From: Chloroflexota bacterium
Lineage (GTDB): Bacteria; Chloroflexota; Limnocylindria; Limnocylindrales; CSP1-4
Reading direction: 5' to 3'
NCBI GenBank assembly: GCA_003157175.1
Contig: PMIQ01000041.1
Span: 1-11,081, forward strand
Length of the DNA stretch: 11,081 nt
The notes under the pieces are model-generated. The model was not told where the DNA came from and searched no databases. It worked only from the letters and a program-made list of their open reading frames with translations. The position numbers and the translations under genes are program-made. Shown here piece after piece: positions 1 through 6,794 of this stretch (position 1 is the first letter of the stretch; each line of letters begins with the position of its first letter).

Positions 1-858
1 GGCGAATACAGCTCCGGGCAGGAGCTGGACTCGATCAAGAACACCGGCAAGCCGGATGTCGGCGACGTCGGGATCTCGTTTGCCGTGCAGGCGAAGGCGC
101 AGGGTCTGTCCGCGCCGTACAAGAACTCGTACTGGGCCGACATCCCCGACACCGCCAAGGACGCCGACGGCTACTGGGCCTGCAACTACTGGGGCGCCCA
201 GGCGTTCGCGATCAACACTGACGCGGTCAAGATCCCGATCAACGACTGGAAGGATCTGCTGGATCCGTCGCTCAAGGGCGCGGTCGGCATCGACGGCGAC
301 CCCACCAAGGCGAACGACTCGTTCTTTGCCGTGTGGTCCGCGGCGATCGCCAACGGCGGCGGCGTCGACAACATCCAGCCCGGCATCGACTTCTTCAACG
401 AGCTCCAGTCGTCGGGGAACCTCACGGCCGCGCGCGCCAGCGACGCCAACATCATCGCCGGCGAGGTCAAGATCGCCATCAAGTGGGACTACCTCGGCCT
501 GGCGGTTCGGGACAAGGCCGCGGGCGCGCCGAACATCACCGTCACCATCCCGGCTTCGGGTTCGCTCGCCAGCCCCTACGCCGACATCATCGCGGCCAAG
601 GCGCCTCACCCGAACGCCGCCAAGCTCTGGCAGGAACTGGTCTACAGCGATGCCGCCCAGCTCCTGTTCCTGAAGGGCTACGCGCACCCGATCCGGTTCG
701 ACGTGTTGAACGCCGCCGGTAAGATCCCGCCCGATCTGGCCGCCAAGCTTCCTTCGGCCGACCTCTACAAGAAGGTCACGCTCGTGACCGACATCGGCAA
801 GATCACGGCCGCCCAGACGACTCTCGGGACCGGCTGGAAGATCGTGGTCAACCAGTAG
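1..858 (+). CDS. ABC transporter substrate-binding protein, 5'-truncated by window edge
   Basis: The reading frame is open from the first base (G-E-Y-S-S-G-Q) to TAG at 856-858, giving 285 residues. The start codon, signal peptide and N-terminal part lie outside the window. It resembles the periplasmic or lipoprotein binding proteins of the PotD/AfuA/PhnS type, which deliver polyamines, iron, thiamine or 2-aminoethylphosphonate to an ABC importer. Typical family traits are the hinge-region pattern AFAINTDAVK, the W-K-D-L-L-D-P-S-L-K-G-A-V block followed by a D-P-T-K-A-N-D-S-F stretch, and a late A-x-L-W-Q-E-L-V-Y-S-D-A-A-Q segment. It is the first gene of a plus-strand operon with two permeases and an ATPase, only 25 nt upstream of the first permease. 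AEP is the likely ligand only by inference from phnW and phnX nearby; a polyamine or other organophosphorus compound cannot be excluded. Confidence 0.9.
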   Translation, partial: GEYSSGQELDSIKNTGKPDVGDVGISFAVQAKAQGLSAPYKNSYWADIPDTAKDADGYWACNYWGAQAFAINTDAVKIPINDWKDLLDPSLKGAVGIDGDPTKANDSFFAVWSAAIANGGGVDNIQPGIDFFNELQSSGNLTAARASDANIIAGEVKIAIKWDYLGLAVRDKAAGAPNITVTIPASGSLASPYADIIAAKAPHPNAAKLWQELVYSDAAQLLFLKGYAHPIRFDVLNAAGKIPPDLAAKLPSADLYKKVTLVTDIGKITAAQTTLGTGWKIVVNQ

Positions 859-883
859 CCACCGCGCACTCTCGGAGGCGAGC

Positions 884-1786
884 GTGAGCTCAGCCACTGC
901 CGGGGGGTACCTCTCCTCCGGCTCGCCCGCCGCGGCCCGAATCCGCGGCGGGCGGGCCGCTCTCGCCCTCCTGCCATTCACCGTCCTGATCGCGCTGTTC
1001 CTGATCCTGCCGACCCTGTCGTTGATCTGGGGCAGCTTCCACGACAGCAAGACCGGCGCCATCACGCTGTCGAACTACTCCTACCTGGGCCACCCGCTCG
1101 ACCTGGTGCCTTTCGCCAACTCCCTCGAGCTCTCGCTGGCTTCGACGCTGCTCGGCGGCTTCGTCGGCCTGGCGATCGCCCAGGCGATCGTGTCGTCCCG
1201 CCGGCCCATCGTCCAGGAGATCGCGACGACCTTCAGCAGCGTTGCCGCGAACTTCGCGGGCGTGCCGCTGGCCTTCGCCTACATTGCGCTCCTCGGCCTC
1301 AACGGCCTGCTCACGCGCCAGCTGCTCAACGCCGGCATCGATCTATACGGCGGCGGTTTCAAGCTCTATTCGATCCTGGGCCTGACCGTCGTATACGCCT
1401 ACTGGGAGATCCCCCTCATGGTGCTCGTGATGCTGCCGCCGCTGCAGGCGATGCGGCCGGCGTGGCGCGAGGCGGCGGAGATCCTGGGCGCCAGCCGCTG
1501 GCAGTACCTGCGCTCCGTCGCGATCCCGATCCTCATGTCGCCATTCGTTTCCTCGTTGCTGCTCCTCTACGCCAACGCCTTTGGAGCCTACGCGACGGCC
1601 TACGGGCTGACGACCGGGTTCGTGCCGATCGTGCCGATCCAGATCTCGAATCTGATCAGCGGCGACATCACTTTCGACCCCGGTCAGGCGGACGCGCTGG
1701 CAATCGGCTTGGCCGCGATCATGGCCGTTTGCATCGGCGGCAGGGCGGTCCTGGAGAAGCGCTCGGCCCGCTGGCTGGCGCGGTGA
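884..1786 (+). CDS. ABC transporter permease, first subunit (PotB/PhnU-like)
   Basis: Inner-membrane permease of 300 residues that forms half of the import channel. The GTG start at 884 is chosen because GGAGG at 874-878 lies five bases upstream. The first hydrophobic segment covers about residues 25-49 (A-L-L-P-F-T-V-L-I-A-L-F-L-I-L-P). Further segments lie near 82-103, 120-142, 160-186, 218-240 and 268-288, giving the usual six-helix MetI-like fold. The EAA loop that docks on the ATPase is clear at about 197-216: E-A-A, then G203, then I-P. It sits between the binding protein and the second permease, separated from the latter by 10 nt. Length and topology are normal for the polyamine/iron/AEP importer class. 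The substrate is not readable from the permease itself. Confidence 0.93.
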   Translation: MSSATAGGYLSSGSPAAARIRGGRAALALLPFTVLIALFLILPTLSLIWGSFHDSKTGAITLSNYSYLGHPLDLVPFANSLELSLASTLLGGFVGLAIAQAIVSSRRPIVQEIATTFSSVAANFAGVPLAFAYIALLGLNGLLTRQLLNAGIDLYGGGFKLYSILGLTVVYAYWEIPLMVLVMLPPLQAMRPAWREAAEILGASRWQYLRSVAIPILMSPFVSSLLLLYANAFGAYATAYGLTTGFVPIVPIQISNLISGDITFDPGQADALAIGLAAIMAVCIGGRAVLEKRSARWLAR

Positions 1787-1796
1787 GGAGGACGGC

Positions 1797-2690
1797 ATGA
1801 ACAACCCGTCGATCACCGGCGAAGCGACCGAAGCGGCGATCGCCATCCTCCCCGGAGTCCACGCCAGGGACAGGGCCGCGCGGGGAACGGGACGCACCCG
1901 CCGGACCCCCGTCTGGGCGACGGTCGTGCTGGTCGTCGCGGCCGTCTACTTCCTGCTGCCGCTCTACGCGACGGCCGCGTTCGGCTTCTCCACGGGCAAG
2001 CACTTCACTCTGCAGCCACTCTTCGACGGGCTGGCCGACGAAGGCTTCCATTCGTCGCTGTACCTGAGCGTCCTGTATTCGGTCGTGACCACCATCCTGG
2101 CTCTCGCGGTGGTCGCCCCGACGGCCTATCTCGTCGAGCTTCGGTTTCCGCGTCTGCGGGCCACGGTCGAGTTCCTGACGATCCTGCCGTTCGTCATCCC
2201 GCCGATCATCATGGCCGTGGGGCTCTCGGTCGTGTACGGCATCAACTCGCCGGTGAACCTCATCGCGTCAGACTGGGCTCCGGTCCTCCTCATCGGCGGC
2301 TACTTCGTGCTGACGCTGCCGTTCACCTTCCGCGCCATCGACAACGCCCTGCGCGCGGTGGACGTCCGGATGCTCAGCGAAGCCGCGGCAAGCCTCGGAG
2401 CCAGCCCGACCCGCACCTTCCTGCGGGTGATCGTGCCTTCGATCTCGCTCGGCCTGGTCTCCGCGGCGCTCCTCGCCTTCACCACCGCCATGGGGGAGTT
2501 CACGCTCGCCTCGTTGCTGGGATATGCCACGTTCCCCGTCTACCTGCTCAACATCAACGGCTATCAGCCGCGAGAGGGGGAGGCGCTGGTCCTGGTCAGC
2601 TTCTTCATCACCTGGGCGGGCGTGATTGCCCTGGCGGTCATCGCCCGCAAGACGCCCGGCACCCAGATCGTCCGCGGCGGCCCAATGTAG
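1797..2690 (+). CDS. ABC transporter permease, second subunit (PotC/PhnV-like)
   Basis: Second inner-membrane permease, 297 residues, starting with ATG at 1797. Its ribosome binding site GAGGAGG (1785-1791) overlaps the stop codon of the preceding gene, which suggests translational coupling. A polar N-terminal tail of about 37 residues, with an Arg-rich patch just before the membrane, precedes the first transmembrane segment at about 39-62. Further hydrophobic segments lie near 88-112, 126-148, 162-182, 214-245 and 264-284. The EAA loop is at about 195-216: E195-A-A, then G201, then V-P. It would pair with the first permease as a heterodimer. The ATPase start lies 23 nt downstream of its stop. 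Confidence 0.93.
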   Translation: MNNPSITGEATEAAIAILPGVHARDRAARGTGRTRRTPVWATVVLVVAAVYFLLPLYATAAFGFSTGKHFTLQPLFDGLADEGFHSSLYLSVLYSVVTTILALAVVAPTAYLVELRFPRLRATVEFLTILPFVIPPIIMAVGLSVVYGINSPVNLIASDWAPVLLIGGYFVLTLPFTFRAIDNALRAVDVRMLSEAAASLGASPTRTFLRVIVPSISLGLVSAALLAFTTAMGEFTLASLLGYATFPVYLLNINGYQPREGEALVLVSFFITWAGVIALAVIARKTPGTQIVRGGPM

Positions 2691-2713
2691 CTCGGTTGAG
2701 GTCAGGATTCGCC

Positions 2714-3859
2714 ATGTCTCGTCTGGAACTGGAAAACGTGTTCAAGCAGTTCGGCGACCAGGTCGCCGTCCGCGATTTCAGCCTCTCGGTCGAGGATGGG
2801 GAGCTGGTCTCGTTTCTCGGTCCCTCGGGCTGCGGCAAGACGACGACGCTTCGGATGACGGCGGGCTTCGAATCGCCCGACAGCGGCTCGGTCGTCGTCG
2901 ACGGCTTCGACGTGACCGACCTCCCTCCAAACCGGCGCGGCATGGGCATGGTCTTCCAGGGCTACGCGCTCTTTCCCAACATGACCGCCGCCGAGAACGT
3001 CGACTTCGGCCTGGCGGTGCGCAAGCGGCCGGCCGCCGAACGGCGGGCGCGGGTCGCGGAGTTGCTCGAGCTGTTCGGGCTGGCACACGTGGCCGGGAGC
3101 TACCCGCACCAGATGTCCGGCGGCCAGCAGCAGCGCGTCGCCCTGGCCCGCGCAGTCGCCATCCAGCCGGGCGTGCTGCTCCTGGACGAGCCGCTGAGCG
3201 CCGTCGACGCCAAGGTGCGCGAAGAGCTGCGCACCGAGATTCGGCGCATGCAGGTCCAGTTGCAGATCACCACGATCCTGGTCACGCACGATCAGTCGGA
3301 GGCGCTGTCGATCAGCGACCGCGTGGTCGTCATGAACCACGGCGCGATCGAGGAAGTCGGCACGCCCACGCAGATCTACGCCGAGCCACGGTCGGCGTTC
3401 ACGGCCGGGTTCATTGGAGCGATGAACGAGATCCCGGTTCGAGTGATTTCGACCAGCGGCGGAGTCGTCGAGCGCGGCGGTAAGCGGGTCACGGCTCCGG
3501 TCGCCGCCGAGCTCAACGACGGCGAGCTGGGGCTCCTTCTTGTTCGCCCCGAGTCGCTCGAGCCGCTCGGCCCGTCGAGTGGCTCGCTCAACGGCGATCT
3601 GACGCTGACCGGACGGGTCGAGGTGCAGACGTTCCTCGGGGCGACGACCCGGCTCCTCCTTCGGGAAGTGCCAGCCGCCGGCGATCGATCGGCGCCGCCG
3701 TCGACCCGGCTGCTGGCGGTCGACGTTCCGAGCGCCAGCGCGGGCCGATGGCCGGCCGGCAGCCAGATGGAGGTCCGGATCCCCGTCAAGGCCAGCCGCG
3801 TCATCGCCGGCCAATCGGCCGCAGGGAAGCCGGCGGCGCCGGCGAACCTGGACGCCTGA
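2714..3859 (+). CDS. ABC transporter ATP-binding protein (PotA/PhnT-like)
   Basis: Cytoplasmic ATPase of the importer, 381 residues. ATG at 2714 is chosen over an in-frame TTG at 2696: it gives the standard family N-terminus (M-S-R-L-E-L-E-N-V), and AGG at 2704-2706 plus GAGG at 2698-2701 lie upstream of it. All nucleotide-binding elements are present: Walker A GPSGCGKTT at 36-44, the Q-loop glutamine at 82 (V-F-Q), signature SGGQQQR at 135-141, Walker B VLLLDEP at 154-160 with E159 as catalytic base, and the switch histidine H192 (T-H-D). The D-loop reads S-A-V-D rather than the common S-A-L-D. Residues from about 240 onward form a TOBE-like C-terminal regulatory domain, as in the polyamine, iron and AEP importer ATPases. 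The gene lies directly between the permeases and the PHP hydrolase. Substrate assignment to AEP is by neighbourhood. Confidence 0.95.
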   Translation: MSRLELENVFKQFGDQVAVRDFSLSVEDGELVSFLGPSGCGKTTTLRMTAGFESPDSGSVVVDGFDVTDLPPNRRGMGMVFQGYALFPNMTAAENVDFGLAVRKRPAAERRARVAELLELFGLAHVAGSYPHQMSGGQQQRVALARAVAIQPGVLLLDEPLSAVDAKVREELRTEIRRMQVQLQITTILVTHDQSEALSISDRVVVMNHGAIEEVGTPTQIYAEPRSAFTAGFIGAMNEIPVRVISTSGGVVERGGKRVTAPVAAELNDGELGLLLVRPESLEPLGPSSGSLNGDLTLTGRVEVQTFLGATTRLLLREVPAAGDRSAPPSTRLLAVDVPSASAGRWPAGSQMEVRIPVKASRVIAGQSAAGKPAAPANLDA

Positions 3860-3880
3860 GAGTCACACGAGAGGAGCCAC

Positions 3881-4816
3881 GTGAATCGACTACCGTTCGC
3901 GCAGCCCGGACGCTTCTGGCGGGGCAACCTGCACACGCATTCGACGCGCTCGGACGGTCACCTGGAGCCGGCCGAGACGGTGGCGTGGTACCGCGATAAC
4001 GGCTACGACTTCGTCGCCCTGACCGACCACTTCGTCCAGCGCTTCGGCTGCCGGATCAGCGACACGAGGTCGATGCGGACGGGCGGTTTCACGACGCTGA
4101 TCGGGGCGGAGTTGCACGCTCCTCGCACGCAGGCCGGCAACCTCTGGCACATCGTTGCCGCCGGCCTCCCGCTCGACTTCGCTCCGCCCGCACCCGGCGA
4201 GACAGGCCCCCAGCTGGCGGCTCGTGCGGAAGCCAATGGCGCCTTCGTGATCGTGGCGCACCCGGCGTACTACGGCCTCACCGTCGCGGACGTGGAAACC
4301 ATGGGCGCGGCGCACGCGCTCGAGGTATTCAACGGCGCATCCGAGCTGGCCTACCAGATGGGCGACAGCAGCCACATATTGGATGTCCTCATGTCGCGGG
4401 GGCGGCGCATAGACGCGTGCGCCACCGACGACGCCCATTTCGAGTATCCCGAGTATCCGGATCACGGCCTGGGTTGGGTAGAAGTGCGGGCTGAGGAGAA
4501 CGACCCGGACGCCCTGACGGCGGCGCTTCGAGCCGGGCATTTCTACGCCAGCGAGGGGCCGAAGTTGCTCGACGTCGCGATCGACGGGGACGACGTGGTC
4601 ATCGCGAGCTCGCCGGTGATGAAGGTGATCGTCTCCGGCGGCGGCGAGCGGTATGAGTGCCGCTACGGGATCGATCTCACAGAAGCTCGCGTGCCGCTGG
4701 CGGTGTTCCACAACGGCAGCTTCGAGGTCGATCCGCGCCTCGGCACGTATGTTCGTATCACAGTCGTGGATGCCCACGGAAAGCGAGCCTGGACAAACCC
4801 GATCTGGCTGGGCTGA
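3881..4816 (+). CDS. PHP-domain metal-dependent hydrolase (CehA/McbA-like)
   Basis: Predicted cytoplasmic metallo-phosphoesterase, 311 residues, from GTG at 3881 with GAGGAG at 3871-3876. Candidate PHP metal ligands appear in order: H18-T-H20 and D25 (N-L-H-T-H-S-x-x-S-D), H50 (L-T-D-H), E77 (G-A-E-L), H90 (L-W-H-I-V), H127 (V-A-H-P) and the D183-D184-A-H186 cluster. Residues from about 225 to the end form a beta-rich C-terminal domain. No signal peptide is visible. PHP proteins hydrolyse phosphate mono- and diesters and some act in phosphonate breakdown. The position 21 nt after the transporter ATPase suggests that it trims an imported organophosphorus substrate or a by-product, but the actual substrate cannot be read from the sequence. 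Confidence 0.88.
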   Translation: MNRLPFAQPGRFWRGNLHTHSTRSDGHLEPAETVAWYRDNGYDFVALTDHFVQRFGCRISDTRSMRTGGFTTLIGAELHAPRTQAGNLWHIVAAGLPLDFAPPAPGETGPQLAARAEANGAFVIVAHPAYYGLTVADVETMGAAHALEVFNGASELAYQMGDSSHILDVLMSRGRRIDACATDDAHFEYPEYPDHGLGWVEVRAEENDPDALTAALRAGHFYASEGPKLLDVAIDGDDVVIASSPVMKVIVSGGGERYECRYGIDLTEARVPLAVFHNGSFEVDPRLGTYVRITVVDAHGKRAWTNPIWLG

Positions 4817-4854
4817 CGCTTTCGGCGTCGACGCCCGGCCATGGAGGTAGCGAG

Positions 4855-5148
4855 ATGAACGCTCCGCTTCTCGAGCCAGTCGCCTCAGCCCCGAAGGCCT
4901 CCAGCGGCCGCGGGCCCGGCCTCGAAGTGACGGCCGTCCCGGCGAGCGACTGGATCGACCCCGAAGGCGGCGACTGGGCTTGCCGCCACTTACCGCGATA
5001 TGGCCACCGATTCACCGCCGGCGAGCGGCGAGCAACCGGCCTGCGAAGTCGACTACTGGTTCGGATAGCGGGCGGCGCGGCCGTCGGCGCAGGTAGCCGC
5101 CGCTTGGTGGTCGGGGAGAGAGGAGTCAGGCCGACACTATGCGGGTGA
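4855..5148 (+). CDS. Short hypothetical ORF at the operon end, possibly a gene remnant
   Basis: An ATG at 4855 has an excellent ribosome binding site (GGAGG at 4843-4847, seven bases away) and follows the PHP gene by 38 nt, so translation probably starts here as the sixth gene of the operon. The frame gives 97 residues ending at TGA 5146-5148. I recognise no family. The first half (L-E-V-T-A-V-P-A-S-D-W-I-D-P-E-G-G-D-W) looks like real protein. From about codon 40 onward it becomes Arg-rich with poorer codon choice. The next frame over the same stretch reads G-L-A-A-T-Y-R-D-M-A-T-D-S and ends at TAG 5066-5068, which looks at least as protein-like. A single-base frameshift between about 4930 and 4975, or truncation of a longer gene, would explain this. 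It may also be a genuine small protein. Confidence 0.4.
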   Translation: MNAPLLEPVASAPKASSGRGPGLEVTAVPASDWIDPEGGDWACRHLPRYGHRFTAGERRATGLRSRLLVRIAGGAAVGAGSRRLVVGERGVRPTLCG

Positions 5149-5161
5149 AGGTGCGGAGCGT

Positions 5162-5175
5162 AGGCCCAAGGGCCT
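5162..5175. other. Small perfect inverted repeat AGGCCC-AA-GGGCCT
   Basis: Six-base arms with a two-base centre lie in the gap between the short ORF ending at 5148 and the small membrane gene starting at 5325. It could fold as a short hairpin, but no T-tract follows, so a terminator is not supported. I see no gene or RNA of known type in the rest of 5149-5324. Confidence 0.25.
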
Positions 5176-5324
5176 GCGAGAGACAGGCCTCGGTCTGACC
5201 GTGGCCGCGAGGCATGCTTTCGCGTCATCCGGCGGCTACGATGGCCGGTGTCGCTCGGCCCGATCACGGCACGAATGAGCGCGTTAGCCGCGCGGCGGCC
5301 CGCGGCAATCATGTGGAGTTTTCG

Positions 5325-5841
5325 ATGAGCGCCGAGAAGTGGCTCGACTTGGCGGTTGTGTTCGCCGCCAGCGTGGCGTTTGGGCTGCTGGGATGGATCG
5401 CGCTGATTGTCTGCTCGATCCGCGCCGATGAAGCTAGACTGCCGCGGCTTCTCGCCACGGCGCGGATGCAGTTCGCCGCTCAAGCCTCAGGACCCCTGCC
5501 CATTGGAGCCTATTGGTGGGGGGGGCCGGCTGATAGGGGCCGGCTTCGTCGTCGTATCGCAGCTCGCGCTGTGGCGTGTGCTGACGGGATCGGGCTCCCT
5601 CTACCCGCCCGGGGTTGTCGTTCCTTGGGCGGTAGCTCAGTGGCTGATACTCCTGCCGCTCTGCGGCTGGGTAGCCTGGGCCTTCTGGCGAGCCACCGGC
5701 CCGAACGCAACCTTACCCCTCAAGTTGGACCCGCCGGTCCAGCCTTCTCGCTACCGACTAGACGAAGGTCCCGCCTGGAACGAGCCATCGGCCGATGGGT
5801 CCTCCTCTGACAGTGGTGGTGAGGACCGCCATGGAGCCTGA
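5325..5841 (+). pseudogene. Small three-helix membrane protein gene, frameshifted at a G8 run
   Basis: ATG at 5325 with GGAG at 5315-5318 begins a frame encoding one transmembrane segment (about residues 8-31) and continuing to A-Y-W-W-G-G. At a run of eight G (5518-5525) the coding signal moves to the next frame. That frame supplies two more hydrophobic segments (corrected residues about 70-86 and 96-121) and an acidic, Ser-rich tail ending at TGA 5839-5841. With seven G the gene would read through as one 171-residue protein. As written, the first frame runs on to a stop near 5810 with a polar, Arg-rich sequence that looks non-coding. The gene may be decayed or phase-variable by slippage, or the run may be an assembly error. 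No family is recognised. Confidence 0.5.
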
Positions 5842-5930
5842 TAGGGGCTGACAAACAGCGCGTCTAGACCGGCTCGTGGCCCGAAAGGTCGGTGGTCTCT
5901 GGGTACTTTAACCTCCGTCCAAGCGCGGCT

Positions 5931-5949
5931 GTCGTCGCGTCGCGACGAC
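5931..5949. terminator. Perfect GC-rich hairpin between convergent genes
   Basis: GTCGTCGCG and CGCGACGAC face each other around a single T, giving a stem of about eight pairs with a three-base loop. It sits in the 122-nt gap between the end of the frameshifted membrane gene and the stop of phnX, where a bidirectional terminator is expected. There is no clear T-run on either side, so it is not a textbook intrinsic terminator. High-GC bacteria often use stems without U-tails. Confidence 0.4.
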
Positions 5950-5963
5950 GCGAGGTCCACCTC

Positions 5964-6794
5964 TCAGGGTCGCTCGCCGAGTAACAGGCGGATCTCGATG
6001 TCATCGAGGATGGGCGGCAGTTCGGCTACCGATTCGACCAGGTAGTCGGCGCCCCTGGCGCGCAGGATGTCCGCCGCCTCGTGGATCAGGCGGGTTCGTT
6101 CGGGCCCCGGCAGAGCCGCGAGCTCGGCCTCGGTGAGGCCCACGTAGGTGCCAGTACGCGTCACGCCCACGGTCCAGGTTCCTGCGTTGACGCCCTCGTC
6201 TATGTCCGCCTTCGTGTCGCCGACCTTTACGACGGCCCACGGCGGGAAGACGCGCAGCGCCTCCATCGCCCGAAACAGCATCCAGGGCTCGGGCCGGCCG
6301 GCCGGCACCTCGTCGGCGCAGACGATCGCGTCGGGCACGTAGCCCCGGCGCGCGGCCTCGCGGGCGGCGATGTCGCCGACGCTGCGCGGATAGCCCGTCG
6401 TGGACCCTATCCGGTAGCCGCGAGCTCGAATCTCGGCCATCACTTCCACGGTTCCCGCGATAAGGTCGCCGAAGGCCGGCAGGACGGCTTCCTGGATCGG
6501 GACCAGCGCGCGGTAGATGGCCTGAACGTCCGCCTCGCTGCATGGAGCGCCGTGGACTCTCTGCCACTCCGCGGCCACCGGCGGGTCGGCTGCGATGGCC
6601 CTGATGTGGTCGAGCTTGTAGATGCCCATCGGACCGCGAGCCTGAGCCATCGTGATAGAAACGCCGAACCGGCCGAAGGCCTGGACGAAGGCGCCCACCG
6701 GCGCCAGCGAGCCGTGATCCTGCGTCGTGCCGGCCCAATCGAGGACGACCGCGCGCAGGCTCCGGGACCTGTTTGCCAGCTCGGTCGGGCTCAT
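5964..6794 (-). CDS. phnX: Phosphonoacetaldehyde hydrolase (phosphonatase)
   Basis: HAD-superfamily enzyme, 276 residues, that cleaves the C-P bond of phosphonoacetaldehyde to acetaldehyde and phosphate. Motif I is D19-W-A-G-T (the phosphonatase form D-x-A-G-T), giving nucleophile D19 and the Ala typical of this family. The Schiff-base lysine is K60, in A-R-G-P-M-G-I-Y-K-L-D-H-I-R. Motif II is S-T-T-G-Y at 131-135, the diagnostic D-E-V-P-A-G-R-P-x-P-W-M block is at 161-172, and motif IV is K-V-G-D-T-K-A-D at 190-197. Length is normal. The ATG (6794-6792) overlaps the TGA of phnW (6793-6791) as ATGA, which fixes the start and implies coupled translation. Together with PhnW it completes AEP degradation. 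Confidence 0.96.
   Translation of the reverse strand: MSPTELANRSRSLRAVVLDWAGTTQDHGSLAPVGAFVQAFGRFGVSITMAQARGPMGIYKLDHIRAIAADPPVAAEWQRVHGAPCSEADVQAIYRALVPIQEAVLPAFGDLIAGTVEVMAEIRARGYRIGSTTGYPRSVGDIAAREAARRGYVPDAIVCADEVPAGRPEPWMLFRAMEALRVFPPWAVVKVGDTKADIDEGVNAGTWTVGVTRTGTYVGLTEAELAALPGPERTRLIHEAADILRARGADYLVESVAELPPILDDIEIRLLLGERP

Noticed and set aside
2702..3814. 370-codon minus-strand frame opposite the ABC ATPase
   Set aside because: It lies fully under a gene with complete ATPase motifs and has shadow-type composition (Arg, Asp, Gly, His) without recognisable domains.
5139..5198. Small ORF of 19 codons starting with ATG near the end of the short hypothetical ORF
   Set aside because: No proper spacing to a gene, no recognisable sequence, and a length expected by chance.
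4758..5483. Long minus-strand open frame (241 codons) across the gap after the PHP gene
   Set aside because: Its product is rich in Arg, Ser and Pro without any motif, it overlaps the PHP gene end on the other strand, and it has no ribosome binding site that stands out. It looks like a high-GC shadow frame.
5630..5710. A tRNA-like opening, GGCGGTAGCTCAGTGG, inside the small membrane gene
   Set aside because: The D-arm resemblance is not followed by a proper anticodon arm, a T-loop of the GTTCGA type or a matching acceptor stem, and the stretch codes for a hydrophobic segment in the downstream frame.
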